From Paramagnetospirillum magneticum AMB-1 (lineage in GTDB: Bacteria; Pseudomonadota; Alphaproteobacteria; Rhodospirillales; Magnetospirillaceae): a stretch of DNA of 64,000 nt. Positions within the stretch are counted from its first letter, which is position 1. Each line of letters opens with the position of its first letter. Below are positions 1-7,836 of the stretch, piece after piece. The position numbers were made by a program, and so were the translations under genes. Location: assembly GCF_000009985.1 (NCBI RefSeq), contig NC_007626.1:3403943-3467942 (forward strand). The letters are read 5' to 3'. The notes under the pieces were generated by a model that saw nothing but the letters and a program-made list of their open reading frames with translations, made no database searches and was not told the origin of the DNA.

Positions 1-402
1 ACCATGGCCCGCCTACTTGAGGTCAGCCAGAAGGCCAAGGACGAATACGTCTTGGCGGGCCTGTCCCTGAACAAGTACGGCGACCGATCCAACGCCATCG
101 GCAAGCGATTCGGCAGGCTCAAGACCGACCTGGGCTTCGGGGAGGCCCACGTCTTCCACTCCATCCGTCACACCGTCGCCCACCAGTTCAAGAACGCCAG
201 GGTGGAGGAAGCCATTGCCGCCGACATCCTGGGCCATGAGCATGAGCGCATCACCTTCGGGACGTATGCGTCCGAACAGGCGCGGCTGAGCGATGAACAA
301 ATATACTCTTCGCACCGCCGCCGGTCTGCCATTTTTGGCAAGCGTCAGCGTGGGTGGAAAACGTGGGTGGAAGCGCCGAGCAGCAATCCGCTACGACGTT
401 GA
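1..402 (+). CDS. Tyrosine recombinase/integrase, C-terminal part (cut by window start)
   Basis: The frame is open to the window edge, so the true start lies to the left. The visible 132 residues (counted from the Met at base 4) hold the last catalytic part of a phage-type integrase: HSIR (H52, R55), LGH (H78) and the nucleophile tyrosine in TYAS (Y88). The first catalytic arginine would lie upstream of the window. The gene ends 31 bases before the 17-bp attachment repeat at 434-450, so it lies outside the island described here. It probably belongs to a second element stacked on the same tRNA target. The tail after Y88 is long and rich in Arg and Ser, which may mean the reading frame runs into junction DNA. 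Confidence 0.8.
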   Translation, partial: TMARLLEVSQKAKDEYVLAGLSLNKYGDRSNAIGKRFGRLKTDLGFGEAHVFHSIRHTVAHQFKNARVEEAIAADILGHEHERITFGTYASEQARLSDEQIYSSHRRRSAIFGKRQRGWKTWVEAPSSNPLRR

Positions 403-433
403 TTTTATTGCATTTTTTGGAGTGGTTTTCGCT

Positions 434-450
434 TGGCGTCCCCACGGGGA
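434..450. repeat. Left attachment repeat (att core) of the genomic island
   Basis: TGGCGTCCCCACGGGGA is identical to 45803-45819, the 3' end (including CCA) of the tRNA-Glu gene. A direct copy of a tRNA 3' end next to an integrase gene is the classical mark of tRNA-targeted island integration. A further shared 14-mer, CGTTGATTTTATTG, lies outside each core at 397-410 and 45776-45789, at different spacing (37 versus 27 bases from the core start). Confidence 0.88.
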
Positions 451-460
451 AGAAAGCTTC

Positions 461-491
461 ATTTTCAATAAGTTACTGAGTTATTGAAAAT
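461..491. repeat. Inverted repeat beside left att core
   Basis: Arms ATTTTCAATAA (461-471) and TTATTGAAAAT (481-491) are perfectly complementary around a 9-base spacer. It lies between the att core and the arm-like repeats, upstream of the integrase gene. It could be a terminator for transcription entering from the left, or a binding site for integrase or an accessory factor. The sequence alone does not decide. Confidence 0.6.
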
Positions 492-509
492 AAATGGTTT
501 TTCGGCACA

Positions 510-533
510 AAATGGTAAACACAAATGGTAAAC
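510..533 (+). repeat. Paired arm-type repeats, left end
   Basis: AAATGGTAAAC occurs at 510-520 and again at 523-533, a 13-base pitch. The same arrangement occurs at the other end of the island (45727-45737 and 45740-45750). Short direct repeats inside both ends of an integrated element are typical arm-binding sites for the N-terminal domain of a tyrosine integrase. The assignment as arm sites is inference. Confidence 0.65.
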
Positions 534-552
534 ATGCCCTTGTGAGGGTGCT

Positions 553-2256
553 ATGGCAGTGGTTTGGCGGGGATCATCCTGTCGCTTTGTGATCCGGGTG
601 CCGGAAGACCTTGTGACCACCTTAGGAAAGCAGATCTCTGAGACCCAGAAAGGGCTATCGCCTGCTATTCCAATGCGACGGATCAAAGATCTCGAGCTGC
701 AGTGGCGGGCCTCAAAAAAGGAGATGTTCGAGCAAGTTCGAACTGCATCCAACGGCTCGAACTACATCTCTCGGTTGGAGATTCGCCAGGCTGCCAGGGA
801 TGCGGCATTGCGCGGCGTTGGGCATTTTCCCGATCCCATCACAACCAGTGGCCTCGGGGTTGGTGGAATAGCGCCACTCTCGCCAACAGTTGGGGGACTT
901 CGCAGCGAACTGGATGCCATCGGGACGACATCCAAGACTTATGCCGATGGCTGGATAAACGACAAGGGATGGGTGTTGGCGAAGGAGGGGTATGACTTCT
1001 TTTTGGGCTGCGTCCGGAACGCACTTGAAGATCGGATTGCCTATGACCTCATGAAGCATCTGGGGCACATAGATGATCGTGGAGGCGATCTGGCGACGCA
1101 ATTAATGCTGCATCCTGCTCGCTCCCCAGGTGAAAAATCGATCCTTAACCAGAATAAAATTGATGATGCTGAGTGGAATCTCGGCCGCCGTCGCCTGACG
1201 TTGATGCAGGCAATCGGTGAGTTTAAGCAGAGAAATGACTTTGATCGGTTGCGCTACACAACCAAGATGACATTTGAAGATACATTTGTTGTTTTAACCG
1301 CAAAGTTCGGGGCGACCCGTGAGGTTCACACTATTGTCCCCGAAGATTTTTCAGCTCTCGGCGCAGATTTGCCGAAGCTGCCACTCTATATGAAGCGAAA
1401 GATTAAAGACGGATATAAGCTTGAAGCCTTAACCAATGAAAATGATGAGAAAATTGCAAAGGCAACCGTAAACCGTCATATTAGCAATATTAAGCAGATA
1501 TGGAAGTGGCTCGCCGCCCAGCGCCTGATAAAGCATGATTCAACTGGTGAACTCAGAACAACCAAGGGGGAGCAAAAGCACCCGCGCCAGGTTCTGACTT
1601 CCGATGACATAAAGAATATTTTTATTTTGAAGGCTGAGGAGATTCATGGTGGCGACATGAACTCGATGAATTTTTGGCTGCCTTGGATCGGGCTGTACAC
1701 GGGGGCAAGAAGGGGTGAAATTGCCCAGCTAACGCCAAACGATATACGAATGTATGCAGGCGTTGAGTGCTTCCACATCGAAACACTCGAAGACAATGGC
1801 GCGATATCAGAAAAAACAATTAAGACAAACGCATCAAAGAGAGTTGTTCCTGTTCACTCAAAACTCATTACGCTTGGCCTACTTGATTTTCGTGAGCGAG
1901 CAAGAGCGAATGAGAATGGCAAGCTTTTCTACGAGTTGACGTGGAACCGAACCCATAGATGGATGGGAAGAGTCGAAAAATATTTGTCGCGGGTGCTGCA
2001 CCCTGTAATGGGCGGGCGCGAATCGGGGAAAACATTTCACTCATTTCGGCATACCGTCAACAATCGGCTACTTTGGAAGGCCGAGGTCGATCCTGGCATC
2101 GTTGACGCGCTGCTTGGCTGGTCGTCGGAGGAACGCAAGGACGTCACGGCTGAGATCAAGAAAGACCTCATGCGGATGCACTATGGCAAGGCCACCCTGG
2201 CGATAGACCGTTTGAGGGATGGCATCGAAAAACTCGTCTTTCCCGAGCTTGATTGA
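553..2256 (+). CDS. Tyrosine recombinase (island integrase)
   Basis: A 567-residue site-specific recombinase expected to cut and join the tRNA-Glu att sites. The N-terminal part (FVIRVPEDL, about residues 12-20) resembles the short N-terminal domain common in large proteobacterial integrases. A SAM-like core-binding region follows around 210-330. The catalytic domain shows TGARRGEI (R386), HSFR (H496, R499), LGW (W523 at the His/Trp position) and the tyrosine in MHYGK (Y544), so the set is complete. The gene starts 102 bases after the left att core, with arm-like repeats between. Its base composition is lower in GC than the core genes. A small uncertain ORF follows 7 bases downstream. Confidence 0.93.
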   Translation: MAVVWRGSSCRFVIRVPEDLVTTLGKQISETQKGLSPAIPMRRIKDLELQWRASKKEMFEQVRTASNGSNYISRLEIRQAARDAALRGVGHFPDPITTSGLGVGGIAPLSPTVGGLRSELDAIGTTSKTYADGWINDKGWVLAKEGYDFFLGCVRNALEDRIAYDLMKHLGHIDDRGGDLATQLMLHPARSPGEKSILNQNKIDDAEWNLGRRRLTLMQAIGEFKQRNDFDRLRYTTKMTFEDTFVVLTAKFGATREVHTIVPEDFSALGADLPKLPLYMKRKIKDGYKLEALTNENDEKIAKATVNRHISNIKQIWKWLAAQRLIKHDSTGELRTTKGEQKHPRQVLTSDDIKNIFILKAEEIHGGDMNSMNFWLPWIGLYTGARRGEIAQLTPNDIRMYAGVECFHIETLEDNGAISEKTIKTNASKRVVPVHSKLITLGLLDFRERARANENGKLFYELTWNRTHRWMGRVEKYLSRVLHPVMGGRESGKTFHSFRHTVNNRLLWKAEVDPGIVDALLGWSSEERKDVTAEIKKDLMRMHYGKATLAIDRLRDGIEKLVFPELD

Positions 2257-2263
2257 CAGCTGA

Positions 2264-2791
2264 ATGATGGGGGCCATGACAGTCACCGAGATGATATCGC
2301 GATCAGGAGGACTGCGGCTCCCAGCCGATGTGACCATCGAAGATATTCTTGGCCAGATCACGCTGCCTTTACCGTCCCAGATGCCCCCCATACCCTCTGG
2401 GATTTCTGGAGTGGTGGCTTCGATAATCAGAACCCCTTGCCAGGAACCGTGCCTGCATGACGCGGTTTACGTCGGCTACCACCTCATCCCAGCATCCCTG
2501 ACAGCAAGTGTTCGGCCGGGTTGCGACGTCCACGAACTGCTCTATCTGCTCGAGGCCGCCACACCCCATGTGCCGATAGGTCGGTGTTTGTGCTGTCATG
2601 CCCCTGGCCGGGAAAGCACAGGAGTAGATTTCCAAGATCTTGCCTACCGCCAGGAGATTGATCGCCAATCCCCCGATGAAAGCTATGAGCACCTCGGGGT
2701 GTGGTCGTCTTTTGTGGGCGATGATCGTTGGACCATCCTCGGCCTTCATTGGAGCATAAAGGGGCGTACAGGAGTGATGGTGCAGTGGTAA
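2264..2791 (+). CDS. Uncertain ORF after the integrase
   Basis: A 175-codon open frame starts 7 bases after the integrase stop. An alternative ATG at 2276 has a poorly spaced G-rich stretch before it. I recognise no domain. The opposite strand also has an open frame (2809 down to 2369) with several Cys residues and a hydrophobic stretch, and codon-position composition does not separate the two. The region may be one real gene on either strand or decayed DNA. From 2792 to 3070 I see only the probable promoter region of the secretion operon. Confidence 0.3.
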   Translation: MMGAMTVTEMISRSGGLRLPADVTIEDILGQITLPLPSQMPPIPSGISGVVASIIRTPCQEPCLHDAVYVGYHLIPASLTASVRPGCDVHELLYLLEAATPHVPIGRCLCCHAPGRESTGVDFQDLAYRQEIDRQSPDESYEHLGVWSSFVGDDRWTILGLHWSIKGRTGVMVQW

Positions 2792-3070
2792 ACTGCGCCC
2801 ATGGCCCACCGCTCGATCTGGTGTTCCAACTTCGCGCCCAGGCGCAAGGATTCGCCCATGCCGAACGCATGCAGCAGATCACCGGGGCCATCACCCCGCT
2901 GACCGCCGGAACACCCGTAGACAAGACGATTGGGCAGCACCCGTCACCTTGGGGTCAACAAGAGGCGAGGCTAATCGCCACCTCAATCTGTTGCCATTTT
3001 CCCGTAATTGTGTTAGTGCCCCTAATGACAAAAGAAATACTGCCCAGAGAATATGGGGCGAGGGGAGAGC

Positions 3071-4714
3071 ATGAAAATCAGACATTGGGCTTGGGTGGCC
3101 ATCCTAATCTCTGTTCCCATGCCCGCTCGCGCAACATCTATAAGTGCCGAAGTATCTTCTCTTCTGGATACACACCCCAGAATTGCAAGCGCGCGCCACG
3201 AGATGAATGCGGCGGCGCAGCAGGTCAAGGAAGCGGTCGGAAAATGGTTCCCCGATTTGGAACTGACCGAAGATGCAGGGCGCGAGCGGTATCATCGTGA
3301 CGCGACCAAGAATACGGTGGCTTCGTTCCACCAACTGGATGTCAGGCTGACCCAGAAAATCTGGGACTTCGGCAAAACCAATGCCGATATCCGGGCCGCC
3401 GAATATCGCTGGAAGGCAGCCAAAGAGAACTTTCGCGCCGCCGAGCACACCATCATCTATGATGCAGTGTTGTCCTACCTCAACCTGATGAAATCCTACC
3501 GCATCCTCGACTACTCCAAGAAGTCCGAGGAGAATATCAAGCGGCAAGCCAATCTCGAATCCGCCATGGTGGTGTCTGGGCGTGGCTATCAGACCGACGT
3601 GCTCCAGGCCAAGGCACAGTTGTCCGGGGCAGAGGCCCGTCGGGTACGGGCCGAGGGCGTGATCGATCAGGCGGTCAGCCATTATCAGGCAGTATTCCTG
3701 CGCGATCCCCCAGCAGAGTCGCAGATGGCCCTGCCCCGCTCTCCCGATGAAAAGCTGTATCGGTCACGAGAGCAGGCGATTGAAGCGGCCTTGCGCCAGA
3801 ACCCCCAACTGGCCTCGGCCCGCATGACCTCCCGCTCGGCGAAGGAAACGGCGCTCAGCGTCGCCGCCGACAAATATACCCCGGTGGTCAAGGGGATCGT
3901 CGAGTCGACGCATAAGAACAATGTGGCTGGATTGATGGGGTACCAGTCCGACCAGGTCGCCAAAGTTCAAATCTCCTTCCCATTCAATCTCGGCTTCACC
4001 GCCATGAACTCCGTCTCGGCCGCCGTCGAGACCCACTCCGCAACGGTTGCCAAGGAAGGAACCGTTCGCATCAGTCTGGAGGAGCAGGTCAAGGGGCTAT
4101 TCAAGAACCTCGACGTTCAGAAAAAGAATGCCGGGCTGCTCCACAACCAGGCGACTCTGTCAGAGCAGTTCCTCGAGATGGCGCGGGAAGAGCGGAAGAT
4201 CAATCGGCGCTCGCTGATCGATATCCTTCAGGGCGAGACCCAGCTCTATAACGCCGAAAGCGATGCCTATTCCGCCGATATCGACGTCATCATCTCCACC
4301 TTCGCGCTGTTGCAGGCAACCGGCGACCTGACATCCGACCTTCTGGAAGAACTGACGGGAGCGAATGCCGGTGCCTCGATTGCTCTCAGAGGGAGCGAAG
4401 ATGACGACACGTCGGGCAAAAACGCCAAACCGGTGGTTCAGGTCAGGGCTATGAAGCCGCCGCCTCAACCCCAGCCGGTTCAGATTGCGGTGCCGGTGCC
4501 TGCTCCAGCCCCTCTACCTGTGAGAGAGGTGGTTGCCGCCCCGCCGGTCTATTCCCCGCCGCCTGCTGTTGAGCCGGTGGTCCTGCGTCCACCGAAGGGC
4601 ATGGGTCGACTTGCTCCAGCTCCCTCCCAGACCAGGGCATTGGAAGACGACGGCTTGACGGACTCTGTGGTTCTACGTCCACCCACAGGGCCTAAAAAGT
4701 TGTTCATCCAGTGA
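3071..4714 (+). CDS. TolC-family outer membrane efflux protein of the type I secretion system
   Basis: An outer membrane channel expected to form the exit duct for the RTX protein encoded downstream. The start at 3071 is preferred over an in-frame ATG at 3053. It follows a GAGGGGAG ribosome site and gives a clean signal peptide (MKIRHWAWVAILISVPMPARA). Two OEP-type repeats of long helices fill about residues 30-430. The last 100 or so residues are an unusual Pro/Val-rich tail with a repeated VVLRPP motif. Such a tail is not part of the TolC barrel and may span the periplasm or contact partners. The gene is followed after 16 bases by the ABC gene, so the two are probably cotranscribed. Confidence 0.88.
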   Translation: MKIRHWAWVAILISVPMPARATSISAEVSSLLDTHPRIASARHEMNAAAQQVKEAVGKWFPDLELTEDAGRERYHRDATKNTVASFHQLDVRLTQKIWDFGKTNADIRAAEYRWKAAKENFRAAEHTIIYDAVLSYLNLMKSYRILDYSKKSEENIKRQANLESAMVVSGRGYQTDVLQAKAQLSGAEARRVRAEGVIDQAVSHYQAVFLRDPPAESQMALPRSPDEKLYRSREQAIEAALRQNPQLASARMTSRSAKETALSVAADKYTPVVKGIVESTHKNNVAGLMGYQSDQVAKVQISFPFNLGFTAMNSVSAAVETHSATVAKEGTVRISLEEQVKGLFKNLDVQKKNAGLLHNQATLSEQFLEMAREERKINRRSLIDILQGETQLYNAESDAYSADIDVIISTFALLQATGDLTSDLLEELTGANAGASIALRGSEDDDTSGKNAKPVVQVRAMKPPPQPQPVQIAVPVPAPAPLPVREVVAAPPVYSPPPAVEPVVLRPPKGMGRLAPAPSQTRALEDDGLTDSVVLRPPTGPKKLFIQ

Positions 4715-4730
4715 AGCCGGGTAACGTCCG

Positions 4731-6410
4731 ATGAAGAAGGTCTTTGAGTTGCTGCTGGCCGACCGGAAGATCGGCCACTTGCTGCTGATCTCCAGCCTGT
4801 CGGCGAACATCCTGGCCCTTGCCTCCTCCATCTTCGTGATGCAGGTGCTGGGGCGCTATGTTAGCTATGGCGTCGATGCCACCCTGGCGACCCTGACCAT
4901 CGGAACCCTGGTCGCAATCCTGTTCGAGTATCTGTTCCGCCATTACCGGCTCAAGATCGCGCGATCGATCTCAAGCCCGTTGGAACGCTCGTTGTCGGAG
5001 CAGACCTTCGAGCGATTGGTGCGAACCCGGTACCTCGCCCTGGAGACCCTGAAGCCCGGCATCCGCCAGGAAATTCCCCGCGCGCCAGAGGTGATCGCCA
5101 CCACCTATAATCCTGCCAATCTGGTTGCAGTTCTGGATGTCCCCTTCGCCTTCCTGTTTCTGCTGGTCATCCTGCTGTTCAACCCCATCCTGGCCGGGGT
5201 GTCGGTGGTGTTCTGCGGACTTGGCTTCTGGCTGGGCACCGAGGGGCCGAAGCGGTTTGCCGACGCCATGAAGGAAGCGACAGAGGTTGCTGCCAGAAAG
5301 AACGCCGTCCTGGCCAGCGCCAATAGCGCCTCGGAAACCGTGCGGGCCTTCGGGTGTGCTGGATTTCTGGCCGAAGGATGGAAGGACCGCTCCACTGCTG
5401 CCCGAAAGCTGATGCGGGCCGTGGAAGAGAACAAGGGGGTGTTGCAGCATCTGATCCAGGGCCTCGGCTCGATCATGAGCGTCGCCATCATCGCCATCGG
5501 CGGCATCCTGGTCGTCCACGGCAAATACGACGTCAGTTCGCTGGTCGGCGTCAATATCCTGGCCAGCCGCGCCTTGGGTGTCATCAATCGGTTCGCCCAA
5601 TTGAGCGAGGCCTTGGCCAAGGGCGGCAAATCCCAGGAACTGCTGAACGAGTTCGGCAAGCTTGGTCAGGAAGCCTCGACCGGTGGTCGTGTGGCCGAGT
5701 ACCACGGCAAGATCGAGTTCCGTGACTTCGCCTTCTCCTACCCACGCTCCACAGGCCCGGTCCTGGAAGGATTTGGGGCTATCCTGACCCCAGGAGAGGC
5801 CATGCTGGTGCAAGGCCCCAATGGATCGGGCAAGACCACCTTTGCCCGGCTGGTGATGGGCATCCTGGACCCCAGCCGAGGGCAACTGTTCGCCGATGGG
5901 GTGGATATCCGCCAACTGGCTCCCGACTACTGGCGACGGCAAGTGATCTACCTCCCCCAGGAGGTCACCCTTCTGAACATGAGCATCGAGGAAAACCTGA
6001 TGCTGGGGCGGACCGACCTGACCAAGGAGGAGATGGCGACAGCTTTGGGTGTCGCCCGGTTGAAGACCTTCATCAATCAGCTTCCCGAAGGCGTCCGTAC
6101 CGTCGTGACCGAACAGGGGCGCAACCTTTCACTTGGAATTCGTCGCCGTCTTGGTCTGGCGCGGGCTCTGCTTCAGTCGCGGGATGGGCGTATTGTTCTG
6201 TTCGATGAACCCAATGAAGGGCTGGATGGCGAGGGGCGGGCAGCCATAGCAGAAGTGCTGACCCATTTCCGTAAGGTGGGTCGCACCATCATCGTTGTCG
6301 GAGATACCTCTGACCTTCCGTTTGTGGCCAATCACGTCCTTGATCTCACCACCAAACCGACTCCGATTCTGCGGTCATCGGGCACGCCTCGGAATGGAGG
6401 CGTGTCATGA
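4731..6410 (+). CDS. Type I secretion ABC permease/ATPase with degenerate signature
   Basis: An inner membrane ABC exporter subunit (559 aa) of the HlyB/PrtD/LapB type without a C39 peptidase domain. About six transmembrane segments occupy residues 15-290. The ATPase domain has an intact Walker A (GPNGSGKTT, 362-370, K368) and Walker B (VLFDEP, D492/E493). The signature reads LSLGI (466-470) instead of LSGGQ. The H-loop region reads VVGDTSD (around 522-528) with no histidine. These changes would be expected to weaken hydrolysis or to require a partner site. The start overlaps nothing, and the end overlaps the HlyD gene by 4 bases (ATGA), indicating translational coupling. It is expected to energise export of the 7837-13470 product. 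Confidence 0.88.
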   Translation: MKKVFELLLADRKIGHLLLISSLSANILALASSIFVMQVLGRYVSYGVDATLATLTIGTLVAILFEYLFRHYRLKIARSISSPLERSLSEQTFERLVRTRYLALETLKPGIRQEIPRAPEVIATTYNPANLVAVLDVPFAFLFLLVILLFNPILAGVSVVFCGLGFWLGTEGPKRFADAMKEATEVAARKNAVLASANSASETVRAFGCAGFLAEGWKDRSTAARKLMRAVEENKGVLQHLIQGLGSIMSVAIIAIGGILVVHGKYDVSSLVGVNILASRALGVINRFAQLSEALAKGGKSQELLNEFGKLGQEASTGGRVAEYHGKIEFRDFAFSYPRSTGPVLEGFGAILTPGEAMLVQGPNGSGKTTFARLVMGILDPSRGQLFADGVDIRQLAPDYWRRQVIYLPQEVTLLNMSIEENLMLGRTDLTKEEMATALGVARLKTFINQLPEGVRTVVTEQGRNLSLGIRRRLGLARALLQSRDGRIVLFDEPNEGLDGEGRAAIAEVLTHFRKVGRTIIVVGDTSDLPFVANHVLDLTTKPTPILRSSGTPRNGGVS

Positions 6411-7738
6411 AGTTCTCCGATATCAAGACCGAACTGAGACGCCTGCTGGTTCTGGATCAGAGTATGGGCGAGGATGATGTTGATCCTATCGCCCGCCTCA
6501 TGGTCATGGCCCTGTCGGGAGCCTTGGTAGTTTTCATTCTCTGGGCCAGCATCGGGCAGTTGGAGGTGGTGTCGGTTGCCACTGGTGAAATCGCCCCATC
6601 CAGCCAGCTGAAGCAGCTTTCCCATCTGGAAGGAGGTATCGTCGGTGAGATTCTGGTGGCCGAAGGCGATCAGGTCCGTGCCGGTCAGCCTCTCCTCACC
6701 CTTCAAGCCACCAAGTCAACGGCAGACCTTGGGGAATTGTCCCAACGACTGCTGTCGCTGCGGTTTGAAATCCTCCGACTGGAGGCTGCATCTGACAGCA
6801 AATCTGAAATCCAATTCCCCGCCGATCTGCTCAAACAGTATCCCGATCTCGCCAAGGAGGCTGATGCCTTCTTCCGCAGCCGCCGCGCCCGTCTCGCCAG
6901 TGAACTGTCCGGGGCCGATGAGCAGATCAAGCAGCGCCAACAGGAAATCAATGGCTTCAGATCCCGCATCCAGAATGATCGCCATAGCCTGGAATTGTTG
7001 AATGAGCAGATCGCCATCAGCGATGACCTGTTGAAAAAGGATCTCCAGAACCGCTTTGTTCACATCGACTTGCTCAAACAGGCGAGTGAGTTGAAAGGGC
7101 GCATCAATGAGGCGGAATCGGCCCTGAGCCGAAGCAACGCGGCACTGGCCGAGGCCCATGCCCAAAAGGCAAAGGTCACAGCAGCCTTCGAGGAGGAATC
7201 CCGCACTCAGTTGGACAAGGCTCGCCGAGAGTTTTCGGAGCTCTCACAGCGCACCGCATCCTTTTCCGACAATCTGGACCGTACCGTGATCAATGCCCCG
7301 GTCGGGGGTATTGTGAAGAAGCTCTATTTCGTGACCCAGGGAGGCGTGATCCGCCCTGGCGCCCCGGTCATCGATCTGGTCCCATCCGATGACCGGCTGC
7401 TGGTCGAGGCCAAGCTGCCGCCGCAGAATGTCGGCTACGTCAAGGTGGGCGACCCCGCCTATGTCAAGCTGACGTCCCCGGATGCGGCCCTATTTGGGCG
7501 GTTGCATGCCAAGGTGATCCACATCAGCCCGGACACCTTTACCGAAGAGAAGATCGGCACCTTCTATAAGGTTCGCTTGAGCGTCGAGCGGGATTTTTTC
7601 GACGGCGGGGGAGAGCGATACCAACTCCTCCCCGGTGTCCAGGTGGCCGTTGATATCGTGACCGGAACACGCTCTGTGATGCGCTACCTGTTCGGGCCGT
7701 ATCTGCGACAGATGTCGGAATCCATGCGGGAGCGGTAA
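6407..7738 (+). CDS. HlyD-family membrane fusion protein
   Basis: A periplasmic adaptor (443 aa) joining the ABC exporter to the TolC protein. There is a short cytoplasmic N-terminus, one membrane segment around residues 31-48, a lipoyl half-motif (LEGGIVGEILV, about 75-85), a long coiled-coil hairpin (about 110-285) and a beta-barrel part with the second lipoyl half (INAPVGGIV, near 300). The length is usual for type I secretion adaptors. It is the third gene of a TolC-ABC-HlyD operon, and the secreted substrate follows 98 bases later, so the four form one functional unit. Confidence 0.92.
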   Translation: MKFSDIKTELRRLLVLDQSMGEDDVDPIARLMVMALSGALVVFILWASIGQLEVVSVATGEIAPSSQLKQLSHLEGGIVGEILVAEGDQVRAGQPLLTLQATKSTADLGELSQRLLSLRFEILRLEAASDSKSEIQFPADLLKQYPDLAKEADAFFRSRRARLASELSGADEQIKQRQQEINGFRSRIQNDRHSLELLNEQIAISDDLLKKDLQNRFVHIDLLKQASELKGRINEAESALSRSNAALAEAHAQKAKVTAAFEEESRTQLDKARREFSELSQRTASFSDNLDRTVINAPVGGIVKKLYFVTQGGVIRPGAPVIDLVPSDDRLLVEAKLPPQNVGYVKVGDPAYVKLTSPDAALFGRLHAKVIHISPDTFTEEKIGTFYKVRLSVERDFFDGGGERYQLLPGVQVAVDIVTGTRSVMRYLFGPYLRQMSESMRER

Positions 7739-7836
7739 TTGCCGGATTGCGAGCATCAAGGGTATTGATGGCGTTTCTGACTCATTATACCCTCACAATC
7801 CTTGTGTGATTTCTGCCTTGTTGAAGGGGCCAATCC

